Assembly: GCA_900551415.1 (NCBI GenBank)
Contig: URWB01000031.1
Location: 1 to 20,467, forward strand
Origin: an uncultured Eubacteriales bacterium
GTDB taxonomy: Bacteria; Bacillota; Clostridia; Peptostreptococcales; Anaerovoracaceae
Length of the DNA stretch: 20,467 nt
Direction: 5' to 3'
Of the stretch, positions 7,619 to 15,075 are shown one piece after another; the stretch's first letter is position 1; each line of letters begins with the position of its first letter. A program made the position numbers and the translations under genes. The notes beneath the pieces were generated by a model. It was not told the origin of the DNA and searched no databases. It saw only the letters and a program-made list of their open reading frames with translations.

Positions 7619-8575
7619 TTACAGCTTCGCGGCGATTTCCTCGATGCGTGTCAGCCGTTTGTTGATGCCGGATTTTTTGAGCGGCGGATCCGAAAGCTCG
7701 CCAAGCGCGGCAATAGAGATATCCGGATTCGCCAACCGCAAAAGCGCGGTCTGTTTCAGCTTGTCCGGCAGGAAATTCAGACCCTTGGTCTTTTCAATCT
7801 TACGAATCGCTTCCATCTGCTTCATCGAAGCCTCGATGGAGCGGTCCATATTGGCATTATCACAGTTGACCGTACGTTTAGCAGAATGTACCATACCCTT
7901 CTTGATGCGGGTTTCTTCCAAAGAAAGCACCTGTTGGCTCGCACCCATGATAGCCAGCATATCGCTGATATAGTCGGCTTTTTTCATATAGACCACATAC
8001 CGTTTGCCGCGCTGCGCGATCTTGCAGCTCAAATCTACAAAAGAGTTGATCAGCTTTTTGAGATCGTTCGCCATATTCTGCGACTCCAGTACGAACTCCA
8101 GATCATAGCTTTTTTCGGGATCGCTCATCGTGCCGACACCCATAAAAACGCCGCGCAGATAGGCTTTTTTGCAGCATTTGCTGCCTATAATACCGCTATA
8201 GATGCCGTCCGAAATATAATTGTTGCCCTCACGTACCAAAAGGATTCCGGTTTCGCGCAGAATCTGCTCGCTGCGGTTGTCCGCATCGATGGTCAGGCTG
8301 TAAGCGTACTTCTGTCCGGCCTGCGTCTTGCCGACAGTCTTTCCTTCGCCGATTTCCAACTTTGTTTCGATGCCAAAGTAGTCCTGCAGCAGCTTTTTGT
8401 AATGTCTGGCTACCGCGGGATTTCGGGTGGTGACAATGATCTTGAACTTGCCAAAGCCCGCAAGCCCGATGCTGCCCGCCACGCGCAAAAATCCTGATAT
8501 TTCCGCCAGCATGCAGCACTTCTTTTCCGGCTGCACACGAGCCAACTCATTCTTGGTATCCGATGCAAACGACAT
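7619..8575 (-). CDS. whiA: DNA-binding protein WhiA
   Basis: This 318-residue protein matches WhiA in length and sequence. WhiA is a Gram-positive DNA-binding protein linked to sporulation control in actinobacteria and to cell division and chromosome segregation in Firmicutes. The N-terminal part (MSFASDTKNELARV, AEISGFLRVAGSI, YLRGVFMGVGTMSDPEKSYDLEF) is the degenerate LAGLIDADG-like fold. The C-terminal part (AIRKIEKTKGLNFLPDKL, LRLANPDISIAALGELSDP, KSGINKRLTRIEEIA) is the helix-turn-helix domain. The ATG shares its A with the stop of the upstream gene (TAATG), with AGAGGA just upstream, so translation is coupled. In many Firmicutes whiA follows rapZ and yvcK; neither is nearby here. Confidence 0.96.
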   Translation of the reverse strand: MSFASDTKNELARVQPEKKCCMLAEISGFLRVAGSIGLAGFGKFKIIVTTRNPAVARHYKKLLQDYFGIETKLEIGEGKTVGKTQAGQKYAYSLTIDADNRSEQILRETGILLVREGNNYISDGIYSGIIGSKCCKKAYLRGVFMGVGTMSDPEKSYDLEFVLESQNMANDLKKLINSFVDLSCKIAQRGKRYVVYMKKADYISDMLAIMGASQQVLSLEETRIKKGMVHSAKRTVNCDNANMDRSIEASMKQMEAIRKIEKTKGLNFLPDKLKQTALLRLANPDISIAALGELSDPPLKKSGINKRLTRIEEIAAKL

Positions 8576-8931
8576 TACACGTCCTCCTCTTTTTTACGCG
8601 ATTCCGCTTGTCTTTCCTGCTCCCGTTGGTGAACGCGATAACTCAAAACAGTTGCGCTGGCGCCGAGGCAAAAAGCCAAAATCCCGATGACAAGGTATCC
8701 CAGCGCGCCATTGTCGCTAAAAATGCTCGCCGTCGTCCCGAAATTCACATGGTCGGCAGAACTCGCTTTCTCTGCAAAGCTTGGCATACAAAGGGAAATT
8801 CCCACAATAAAAATCAGCGATATCGCCGATGCGGACACCGCAATCAGCCGTTCGCGCCGTCGTCTTTTTTCTCTTTCTTTTTCCGCGATTCGCTGCTTGA
8901 CCGCGGCAACGCGTTCCGCATTGCTTCGCAT
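8575..8931 (-). CDS. Small two-TM membrane protein of unknown function, coupled to whiA
   Basis: This 118-residue protein is not recognised. The first 28 residues are strongly basic and helical (KEREKRRRRER). Two hydrophobic segments at about 29-49 (LIAVSASAISLIFIVGISLC) and 77-97 (LGYLVIGILAFCLGASATVL) look like transmembrane helices joined by a roughly 27-residue loop, and the tail is charged. By the positive-inside rule both ends should be cytoplasmic with the loop outside. The start is the ATG at 8931, preceded by GGGAGG nine bases upstream; a longer frame from 8961 has no such site. Its TAA overlaps the whiA ATG by one base, so its product is probably made together with WhiA. A promoter lies about 140 bases upstream. 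Confidence 0.8.
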   Translation of the reverse strand: MRSNAERVAAVKQRIAEKEREKRRRRERLIAVSASAISLIFIVGISLCMPSFAEKASSADHVNFGTTASIFSDNGALGYLVIGILAFCLGASATVLSYRVHQREQERQAESRKKEEDV

Positions 8932-9290
8932 TCGTAATTTCCTCCCATTCCAATCATCCACGCAGCCCCTCTTAGGCGTAGATATACAAGGGCAAAGGGC
9001 CGCTGTATTTTTGCAGCGGCGCGAAGCGAGCCTCGCCGCCGCATGAGTTTTACTCTCGGTTTTAGGTATTATACTACATCTGTTCAGTTAAAACAAGAAT
9101 TTCTTTGTCCGCGGAGAGGCCCTCTAAAGAAAAATCCGGAGGGACAAGACGCATCTCGAAAAAACCTCAACAAGAAAGCCCGTATCGTTTCCCGCACTTC
9201 TCCATAAGCACACACATGTGGCAGGAAACAGATGGCGAGAATTTCGACACAGGCCTAGATACCTCTCGCGAGGCAGCACGTTCAAATGCC
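8932..9290 (-). other. Gap upstream of the two-TM protein/whiA pair
   Basis: No gene is supported here. It holds the promoter at 9068-9096 and a leader of about 130 nt. Within the leader, two overlapping GC-rich stems on the minus strand compete: GCGGC with GCCGC, and CCGCTG with CAGCGG. The stretch between the promoter and the DUF3343 stop shows no clear terminator and nothing else I can name. Confidence 0.5.
9068..9096 (-). promoter_or_regulatory. Sigma-A-type promoter for the two-TM protein and whiA
   Basis: On the minus strand, TTGTTT (9096-9091) and a consensus TATAAT (9073-9068) are separated by 17 bases. The predicted start near 9061 gives a leader of about 130 nt before the ATG at 8931. 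Confidence 0.7.
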
Positions 9291-9554
9291 TTATCTGACT
9301 TTCAGATATTTTTTTTGCCCGTCAGCGTCGCGCCGGATCAAATATATACCGCTCGGCATGATCTGTTTGCCGGACAATACAGCTTTCACCTGCTTGATAT
9401 CATCCGTCCTGAGATACAGTCCGGTACTGCAGGAGCGGACGAGCTCGGTCGGCAGCTTTTTGAGTGTCGAGGCGATACCCGCCTCCTCCAGCATATCTTC
9501 GGCATAGGCCGCCTTATAAAACGACGAAAACGAAATCACATATTCCTGAATCAT
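9291..9554 (-). CDS. DUF3343 family protein (putative Se/S-carrier-like)
   Basis: This 87-residue protein fits the DUF3343 family, small beta-alpha-beta proteins found mainly in anaerobes and described as putative Se/S carriers. The visible features are a start strand EYVISFSSFYKAAYAEDML, an EAGI turn, the cysteine region TELVRSCSTGLYLR with the family's conserved Cys at C42 (commonly SSCG), and the strand pair DDIKQVKAVL / SGIYLI. The family's role is not firmly known. The start is the ATG at 9554, with AAGGAGGTG about ten bases upstream. Another ATG five bases earlier sits closer to the ideal distance but opens only ATG-AAA-TGA. No other selenium gene is in the window, so context gives no support for a selenium role. 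Confidence 0.8.
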   Translation of the reverse strand: MIQEYVISFSSFYKAAYAEDMLEEAGIASTLKKLPTELVRSCSTGLYLRTDDIKQVKAVLSGKQIMPSGIYLIRRDADGQKKYLKVR

Positions 9555-9761
9555 TTCATCTTTGCACCTCCTTCGTTTTTAGTTCTTTCTGCAGGAAATT
9601 TTCACGCGAGCATGAACAGCAAGCCTGCTGCGCGTCAAAAGCCGCGGTCATGCTTTGTCTATTTCGCGTTGATATCCGCACCTTATCGGTTCGTATGTAA
9701 GCCGCGCTTACGACATCGCCCTATAGGAGTTTGCTAAACCGCAAACGATCCCGGGCAGGCG

Positions 9762-10982
9762 TCAGGAAATCGCGCGTAAAATCAATTCCTTGAAGGAGGC
9801 TTTGTCTACCTGTTCTTCCGCGAGGAGGTCATACATGCCGACTTCCTTTCCGTCTTTCATCACATATAAGATCCCGACCTTGCTGCCCGCAGCCAGCGGC
9901 AGCGGAACTTCCTCTGACAGTTCGATTTTGGTGGTGATACTCTCTTCCTTACCCTTCTGCACCAGACAGGTCACTCTCTCCGCGCTGACAACATTGATCT
10001 CCTGCGGTGTGCCCCGTTCGACCCGCATCCTGGTCATTGCCTCATCTTTCTCCGCGATTACCCTGCTGCTGAAGTTCGCGAAGCCGTAATCAAACAGCTT
10101 GGTGACCTGCGCGTTGCGGAGCTTGGAAGTCTCACAACCCAGCGCGACCGCAATCAAATGTGTCTCGTCACGCGTGGCCGAGGCGCTCAGGCAGTAGCCT
10201 GCTTCTGCTGTGAATCCGGTCTTGATCCCGTTGCAGCCCGGATAGGCTTTGATCAGTTTGTTGGTATTGGTCAGTCCGAACTCCTTTTCCTTGCCCGGAA
10301 GTCCTACCGTAATCGTGCTTTGCCAGGTCGTAAACCACTTGTGCGTTTCCTCAAAGGCGTAGAGCTTGCGCGACATCACTGCTATATCATATGCGCTGGA
10401 ATAGTGCCCTGCCACAGGCAGCCCGTTGGTATTGACAAAATGCGTGTCCCGCATGCCGAGCTCCGTCGCCCGTTCATTCATGCGCTCAACAAAGATTTCT
10501 TCGCTGCCCGCGACAAACTCGCTGAGCGCAACACAGCCATCATTGGCACTGGCCATCGCCACGCCCTCCATCAGCTCTGCGACCGTATGTGTCTCACCCG
10601 CTTCCATATACATCTGGCTGCCGCCCATCGAGGCCGCCCGCTCCGAGATCGTGACAGAATCGTCCAGCGTGATCTTTCCGCTGTCCACTGCTTCCATGAC
10701 CAGCAGCATCGTCATGACCTTGGTGACTGAGGCAAGCGGCAGCTCTTTATGCGCGTCCTGCTCAAACAATACTTCTCCGCTTTCCGCGTCGACCAGTACC
10801 GCACCCTTCGCAGCGACCTCAAACGCTGCTTTCGGCATACGCTCACCCGCAGGCGCATCCTTAACCGTCTCCACCTCAATCGGTTCCTGCGTCGGCAGCC
10901 GCTCCTTCAGCTTTGATACGCCGACAAACCCACAGAGGATCAAACTCACGCCTACCAGCGACGATACGATTCTTTTCCACAT
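9762..10982 (-). CDS. dacF: D-alanyl-D-alanine carboxypeptidase (DacF / PBP5 family)
   Basis: This 406-residue serine peptidase trims the terminal D-Ala from peptidoglycan stem peptides outside the cell membrane. Residues 1-25 are a signal or anchor helix (IVSSLVGVSLILCGFVGV). The peptidase S11 motifs are present in order: SVTK at 85-88 (catalytic Ser and Lys), SAN at 145-147, and KTG at 254-256. From about residue 325 there is a PBP5 C-terminal beta domain and a short amphipathic end (KASFKELILRAIS) that could attach to the membrane. The ATG at 10982 is chosen because it opens directly onto the signal helix; an ATG 20 codons upstream would place a charged stretch before it. The ribosome binding site (AAAGGGCGGGG) is mediocre. 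I found no clear promoter or terminator. Confidence 0.94.
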   Translation of the reverse strand: MWKRIVSSLVGVSLILCGFVGVSKLKERLPTQEPIEVETVKDAPAGERMPKAAFEVAAKGAVLVDAESGEVLFEQDAHKELPLASVTKVMTMLLVMEAVDSGKITLDDSVTISERAASMGGSQMYMEAGETHTVAELMEGVAMASANDGCVALSEFVAGSEEIFVERMNERATELGMRDTHFVNTNGLPVAGHYSSAYDIAVMSRKLYAFEETHKWFTTWQSTITVGLPGKEKEFGLTNTNKLIKAYPGCNGIKTGFTAEAGYCLSASATRDETHLIAVALGCETSKLRNAQVTKLFDYGFANFSSRVIAEKDEAMTRMRVERGTPQEINVVSAERVTCLVQKGKEESITTKIELSEEVPLPLAAGSKVGILYVMKDGKEVGMYDLLAEEQVDKASFKELILRAIS

Positions 10983-11373
10983 AAAAAGCCCCGCCCTTTC
11001 CCGTTTCGTGATACGATTATCTTTCGAGCGATGATCGTACATTCCATAGGAATATATGAGGGCGAGGCGTTTGTTATGCGTCTCTTTTTGCGATTTTCCC
11101 GCTAGTCCGTTTCCGCTTTCGTAAGCGCTTTCTTTCCTTTATGAAATCGCTTCGTTGACCTTACTTTCAGTTGACAAAGGCACACACGGTTTGCAAAGAC
11201 CTATTTGCCTCCGGTACTTTCGTCATCCACAAGCGTTCATAGTCAAGCTTATGGCGCTCAAGTATGGAGCGGCAGCTGCCTGCCTTCATTTTGCAAAAGT
11301 CAGTTTTGAAATTTTTTACACTGTTAGTTCATACATCAGAATTTCTCGCGGATACACAGCCCTTTATCAACGC
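10983..11373. other. Gap between the acidic-protein terminator and dacF
   Basis: About 390 bases lie between the minus-strand terminator at 11374-11413 and the dacF start. Short open frames exist but have no ribosome binding site or recognisable product. TTGAC-like hexamers occur on both strands without a matching -10. The dacF promoter should be here but I cannot point to it. Confidence 0.4.
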
Positions 11374-11413
11374 AAAAAGAGTCGAACTTATCGCTTCCGA
11401 CAGCTCGACTCTT
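11374..11413 (-). terminator. Terminator of the rmuC-deoB-pdp gene run
   Basis: On the minus strand, AAGAGTCGA (11413-11405) and TCGACTCTT (11385-11377) form a perfect 9-bp stem with a 19-nt loop, followed by TTT. It lies 16 bases after the stop of the small acidic protein. Confidence 0.8.
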
Positions 11414-11429
11414 CCGATACGTTTCGGTT

Positions 11430-11654
11430 TTACATTCTATTCATCAGCTCTTCGATCTCTTCCTCCGAAAAGCTGTCCGGATCCACGTTCGCCATATAGC
11501 ATGCATTTTCAAACAAAGCCTCACTGAATGCCGTCTCCGGCAGCATGTTCATAAATACGCCGACCCGCGTCAGGCGGTCATCCCTCTCGTTTTCGTCCTC
11601 CTCATCCTCCGGATAGCCGTATCCGAAGGCTTCCGTTTCATCATAACCGTTCAT
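11430..11654 (-). CDS. Small acidic protein of unknown function
   Basis: This 74-residue protein is not recognised. It is very acidic (a PEDEEDENERDD run at about 15-26, and SEEEIEELMNRM at the end), with a central helical stretch VGVFMNMLPETAFSEALFENACYM. It has no signal peptide or transmembrane segment. It starts 32 bases after the nucleoside phosphorylase stop and is followed directly by a terminator, so it is the last gene of that run. The upstream GGGGGCG is a modest ribosome binding site. Position, an uninterrupted frame and biased composition support a real gene. Confidence 0.6.
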   Translation of the reverse strand: MNGYDETEAFGYGYPEDEEDENERDDRLTRVGVFMNMLPETAFSEALFENACYMANVDPDSFSEEEIEELMNRM

Positions 11655-11686
11655 GCTTTCGCCCCCTGTTCCCGCTTAAGAAAATC

Positions 11687-12997
11687 CTACAGTCCGATGA
11701 TTTTTTTGATCAGTTTCGGGTGCTCAACCCGCACGGCACCGATGGCAAAAGCCTTGGAAGCCTCCTGTCTGCCGTTTTCGAGCTTCGCCGGGTCGTTGCC
11801 GTAGAAGGTCGCGAGAATCTCGCCTTTTTTGACAGCGTCACCGACCTTTTTGTGTACATAGACGCCTGCCGAAAGATCGATCTGATCCTCCTTGGTCGCT
11901 CTGCCTGCGCCGGTATGTTGAGAGGCGAGGCCGATGGTTCTGGCCGCGATCTTCTGCACATAGCCGTCTGCCTCCGCGGTAAGCTCCAGCCTGTGAGCCG
12001 CCTGCGGGAACAGCGTATAATCGTCGACGACTGCCGGATCGCCGCCCTGCGCTTGGACAAACTTGCGGAACTGCGCAAGTCCTTTGCCGCTTGCCAGCGC
12101 CTCTGCCGCCATGGCGTGTCCCGCCTCCGGGGTCGCTGCTTTGCCGCCGAGATAAACCATGATCCCTGCCAGCCGCTCCGCAAGTTCGGTGATATCTTCC
12201 GGTCCCTTGCCCTTGAGGGTTTCGATTGCCTCGATGACCTCTAAACTGTTGCCGACCGCGCAGCCCAGCGGCTGCCCCATTTCGGTAATCGCTGCGACCG
12301 TACGTCTGCCCGCGTCATCGCCGATATCGACCATCAGATTAGCTAAAGTTTCCGCGTCCTGCTCGTTTTCCATAAACGCGCCGTCGCCGACCTTGACATC
12401 GAGCACGATGGCGTCGCTGCCCGCCGCCAGCTTCTTGCTCATGATCGAGGAAGCAATCAGTCCGAAATTATCGACCGTCGCGGTCACGTCACGCAGCGCG
12501 TACAGCTTCTTATCTGCCGGTGTGATGTGCGCAGTCTGTCCGATGACCGCCATGCCGATCTTGCGTACCTGTGCGAGGAACGCTTCCGGCTCCAGACTGG
12601 TGCGGAAGCCCGGTATGGACTCCATCTTGTCCACCGTACCGCCGGTAAAGCCGAGCCCGCGCCCGCTCATCTTGGCGATTGGGACCCCGCAGGCCGAAGC
12701 CAGCGGCGCGACGATCAGCGTTGTCTTATCGCCGACGCCGCCGGTCGAGTGTTTATCGACCTTGATACCCGGAATCGACGACAGATCCACCGTATCGCCG
12801 GAATATCGCATCGCGTCCGTCAGTTCGAAAGTTTCTCTGCGGGAAAGCCCGCGGAAAAAGATTGCCATCAAAAGCGCAGATGCCTGATAATCCGGAATGC
12901 GCCCCGCGACATAATCTGTGATAAAAAACTGAATTTCCTCCCGCGAGAGTTCTCCGCCCTCTCTTTTTTTATAAATAATATCGCTCATGTTGAACAT
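11687..12997 (-). CDS. pdp: Pyrimidine-nucleoside (thymidine) phosphorylase
   Basis: This 436-residue cytoplasmic enzyme cleaves pyrimidine nucleosides with phosphate to the free base and (deoxy)ribose-1-phosphate. The phosphate-binding loop DKHSTGGVGDKTT is at 81-93 and the family signature SGRGLGFTGGTVDKMESI at 111-128. A Lys/Ser-rich pocket (ADKKLYALRDVTATVDN, IMSKKLAAGSDAIVLDVK) follows, and a C-terminal alpha/beta domain begins around 340. The length suits Pdp/DeoA. The ATG at 12997 has AAGGAGG ten bases upstream; a second in-frame ATG three codons later is less well placed. It starts 15 bases after deoB, whose product converts the pentose-1-phosphate, so the two act in sequence. The broad-specificity Pdp name is preferred over DeoA as usual for Firmicutes, but specificity cannot be read with certainty. 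Confidence 0.94.
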   Translation of the reverse strand: MFNMSDIIYKKREGGELSREEIQFFITDYVAGRIPDYQASALLMAIFFRGLSRRETFELTDAMRYSGDTVDLSSIPGIKVDKHSTGGVGDKTTLIVAPLASACGVPIAKMSGRGLGFTGGTVDKMESIPGFRTSLEPEAFLAQVRKIGMAVIGQTAHITPADKKLYALRDVTATVDNFGLIASSIMSKKLAAGSDAIVLDVKVGDGAFMENEQDAETLANLMVDIGDDAGRRTVAAITEMGQPLGCAVGNSLEVIEAIETLKGKGPEDITELAERLAGIMVYLGGKAATPEAGHAMAAEALASGKGLAQFRKFVQAQGGDPAVVDDYTLFPQAAHRLELTAEADGYVQKIAARTIGLASQHTGAGRATKEDQIDLSAGVYVHKKVGDAVKKGEILATFYGNDPAKLENGRQEASKAFAIGAVRVEHPKLIKKIIGL

Positions 12998-13012
12998 GAC
13001 AGGATCCCCTCC

Positions 13013-14194
13013 TTACCATCCGACGATCTGCTTCTTGAAACTGGTTCCCACGCCTGTAAACGGCACACGCAGCAATTCGCATATCGTCGCTCCGATGTCG
13101 CCGAAAGAGTCTCTGATGCCGATTTCCGCACCATATTTCAAGGTATGTCCCCACGTAATGATCGGGATATATTCTCTGGTGTGATCCGTCCCCGGCGCAG
13201 TCGGGTCATTGCCGTGGTCCGCGCAGATCATCAGCACATCATCATTGACCATCTCTTTCATGATCTCCGGCAGCCTTGCATCAAATTCCTCAATACACCT
13301 TGCATACCCCTCTGGGTCTCTGCGATGCCCATACTTGGCATCAAAATCGACCAGATTCGTAAAAATCAAGCCTTCAAAATCCTCCCGCATCGCCTCGATC
13401 GTCTTATCGATGCCGTCCATATTGCTCGTAGTGTGTACAGATTTCACAACACCTTTTCCGTTAAAGATATCATGGATCTTGCCGATTGCATAGACCATCT
13501 TTCCCGCATTTTTGATCATATCCAAAATGGTATCTCCCGGCGGCGTGACCGAGTAATCCTTACGGTCCGAAGTCCGTTCGCGCTTGCCCTCCGCGTTGAT
13601 GATATACGGACGCGCGATAACTCTGCCGCAGGCCCAGTCGCCTACCAGCATCTTACGCGCCACCTCACAGTAGTGGTACAGCGTATCCAGACCGAATTTA
13701 TCCACATTTACCGCGATTTGGAATACACTGTCTGCCGAGGTATAGACGATCGGTTTGCCGGTCGCTTCATGCTCGTCGCCGAGCACCTCAATAATCTCCG
13801 TGCCGGATGCCGGATAATTGCCGAGACATTCGATGCCGATCGCTTTTTGATAAGCGTCCATAAATTCCTGCGGAAAGCCGTTTGGATAAGTCTTGAACGG
13901 CACTTCTGTACGCAGTCCCGCGATCTCCCAATGTCCTGTGGTCGTATCTTTTCCGCGGGAAAGCTCCGCAGCCTTGCCGAAGCAACCTTCCGGCGCAGCG
14001 ACCGCAAGATCAGTAAAAGAGGTTCCGTCAATATTGCCCCAGCCCAGACGCAAGAGATTCGGGATCTCCAATCCGCCGCAGTGCCTCCAAATATGTCCGA
14101 ACGTGTCCGCGCCCGCGTCGCCGTATTGCGCCGCGTCAGGCATCGCGCCGACGCCCAGACTGTCTGTTACGATCAAAATTACTTTTCCGCTCAC
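13013..14194 (-). CDS. deoB: Phosphopentomutase
   Basis: This 393-residue enzyme of the alkaline-phosphatase superfamily interconverts (deoxy)ribose-1-phosphate and -5-phosphate, linking nucleoside breakdown to central metabolism. It opens with VILIVTDSLGVGAMPDA, which carries the first metal Asp at D11. KDTTTGHWEIAGL at 82-94 holds the phospho-acceptor Thr (T84-T86; T85 by analogy with the Bacillus enzyme). DFDAKYGHRRDPEGY and ADHGNDPTAPGTDHTREYIP supply the remaining metal ligands. The start is GTG at 14194 with AAAGGAGG seven bases upstream. It overlaps the metallophosphoesterase stop by four bases (GTGA), so the two are translationally coupled. The nucleoside phosphorylase follows 15 bases downstream. 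Confidence 0.97.
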   Translation of the reverse strand: MSGKVILIVTDSLGVGAMPDAAQYGDAGADTFGHIWRHCGGLEIPNLLRLGWGNIDGTSFTDLAVAAPEGCFGKAAELSRGKDTTTGHWEIAGLRTEVPFKTYPNGFPQEFMDAYQKAIGIECLGNYPASGTEIIEVLGDEHEATGKPIVYTSADSVFQIAVNVDKFGLDTLYHYCEVARKMLVGDWACGRVIARPYIINAEGKRERTSDRKDYSVTPPGDTILDMIKNAGKMVYAIGKIHDIFNGKGVVKSVHTTSNMDGIDKTIEAMREDFEGLIFTNLVDFDAKYGHRRDPEGYARCIEEFDARLPEIMKEMVNDDVLMICADHGNDPTAPGTDHTREYIPIITWGHTLKYGAEIGIRDSFGDIGATICELLRVPFTGVGTSFKKQIVGW

Positions 14195-15018
14195 TTGTAT
14201 ACCTCCTTTGGTTTTGCCTGCAGGTAATCTAAAGAAACTAAACTGTACTCCACGCCGTTTTTGACGCCCTGCAAGCCGCGTCTAAAATTATCCTTGCCGT
14301 GGAGATGTCCATAAATACATTTTTTCACGCCGTAGCTTTCCAAAAGCTTTGTGAACTCTGAATTCTGATGCATGTCGTTCGTCGGCGGAAAATGAAGCAC
14401 CGCGAGGATTTCGTCCGCGCCCTGCCGTTTCGCGTCGTCCAGGGACATCTTGAGCCGCAGTACCTCTCTGTCGTAAATCTTGCGGTCATGCGCGGTGAAT
14501 CCATCCGTTCCCGGACAGATCCATCCCCGACTGCCGCAGATGGCGAGACGCTTCACCGCGCGCCGCCCCTGACTTTCGATGCCGCGCTCCGTAATGCTCT
14601 GCCTGTCTGCGTGATCCGGACCGGACTGCGCGCAAGGTTCCGTTTGGCATGCGTAAACACCTTCTGTGGGGATTTCTAAGATCTGCGCGTCGCACTGCAG
14701 GAAGCGCATCGTGCCGTCCTCATACAGCCTGTTGAGTTTGTTAACCGAAGTCCACCACAAATCATGGTTACCCTTAAAAAAAAGTTTCCTGCCCGGCAGC
14801 GCGTGAATCCATGCTAGATCAGCCAAAGCCTCATCCGGCTTCAGCGCCCACGAAATATCACCGCACAGGATGACAACATCATCCTTGCCGACCGTTTCGT
14901 TCCAATTCTGATACAGTCTTTCTGTGTGACCGATCCAGCCCTCCCCAAAGATATCCATCGGCTTTTCCAAGCGCGGATCCAGGGCTAAATGCAGATCACC
15001 GATCGCAAATATTTTCAT
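14191..15018 (-). CDS. Calcineurin-like metallophosphoesterase with a roughly 40-residue insertion
   Basis: This 275-residue predicted cytoplasmic phosphohydrolase has two-metal binding motifs in order: GDLH (D8, H10), GDISW (D54), GNHD (N84, H85), LHFPP (H209) and GHLHG (H238, H240). It resembles the clostridial family with MDIFG near the start and GWICPG in the middle, whose members as I recall are about 230 residues. The extra length comes from residues about 117-156, between FLQCDAQILEI and LAICGSRGWICPG. This stretch is polar, holds two Cys (C124, C129) and looks unlike the rest. The reading frame is intact on both sides. The ribosome binding site (AAAGAAAAG) is weak. The end overlaps the deoB GTG. 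The physiological substrate is unknown. Confidence 0.9.
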   Translation of the reverse strand: MKIFAIGDLHLALDPRLEKPMDIFGEGWIGHTERLYQNWNETVGKDDVVILCGDISWALKPDEALADLAWIHALPGRKLFFKGNHDLWWTSVNKLNRLYEDGTMRFLQCDAQILEIPTEGVYACQTEPCAQSGPDHADRQSITERGIESQGRRAVKRLAICGSRGWICPGTDGFTAHDRKIYDREVLRLKMSLDDAKRQGADEILAVLHFPPTNDMHQNSEFTKLLESYGVKKCIYGHLHGKDNFRRGLQGVKNGVEYSLVSLDYLQAKPKEVYK

Positions 15019-15075
15019 ACGTTTCTTTTCTTTCCGATTTCAAATGGTCTCTGCGCACGCTTTCGCTTATCTCCT

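Noticed and set aside
11041..11373. Promoter pair from TTGAC-like hexamers upstream of dacF
   Set aside because: None has an acceptable -10 at 16-18 bases on the correct strand.
12527..14227. 566-residue plus-strand open frame
   Set aside because: It lies antisense to deoB and the nucleoside phosphorylase, both clear family members; its composition is typical of a shadow frame in GC-rich coding DNA.
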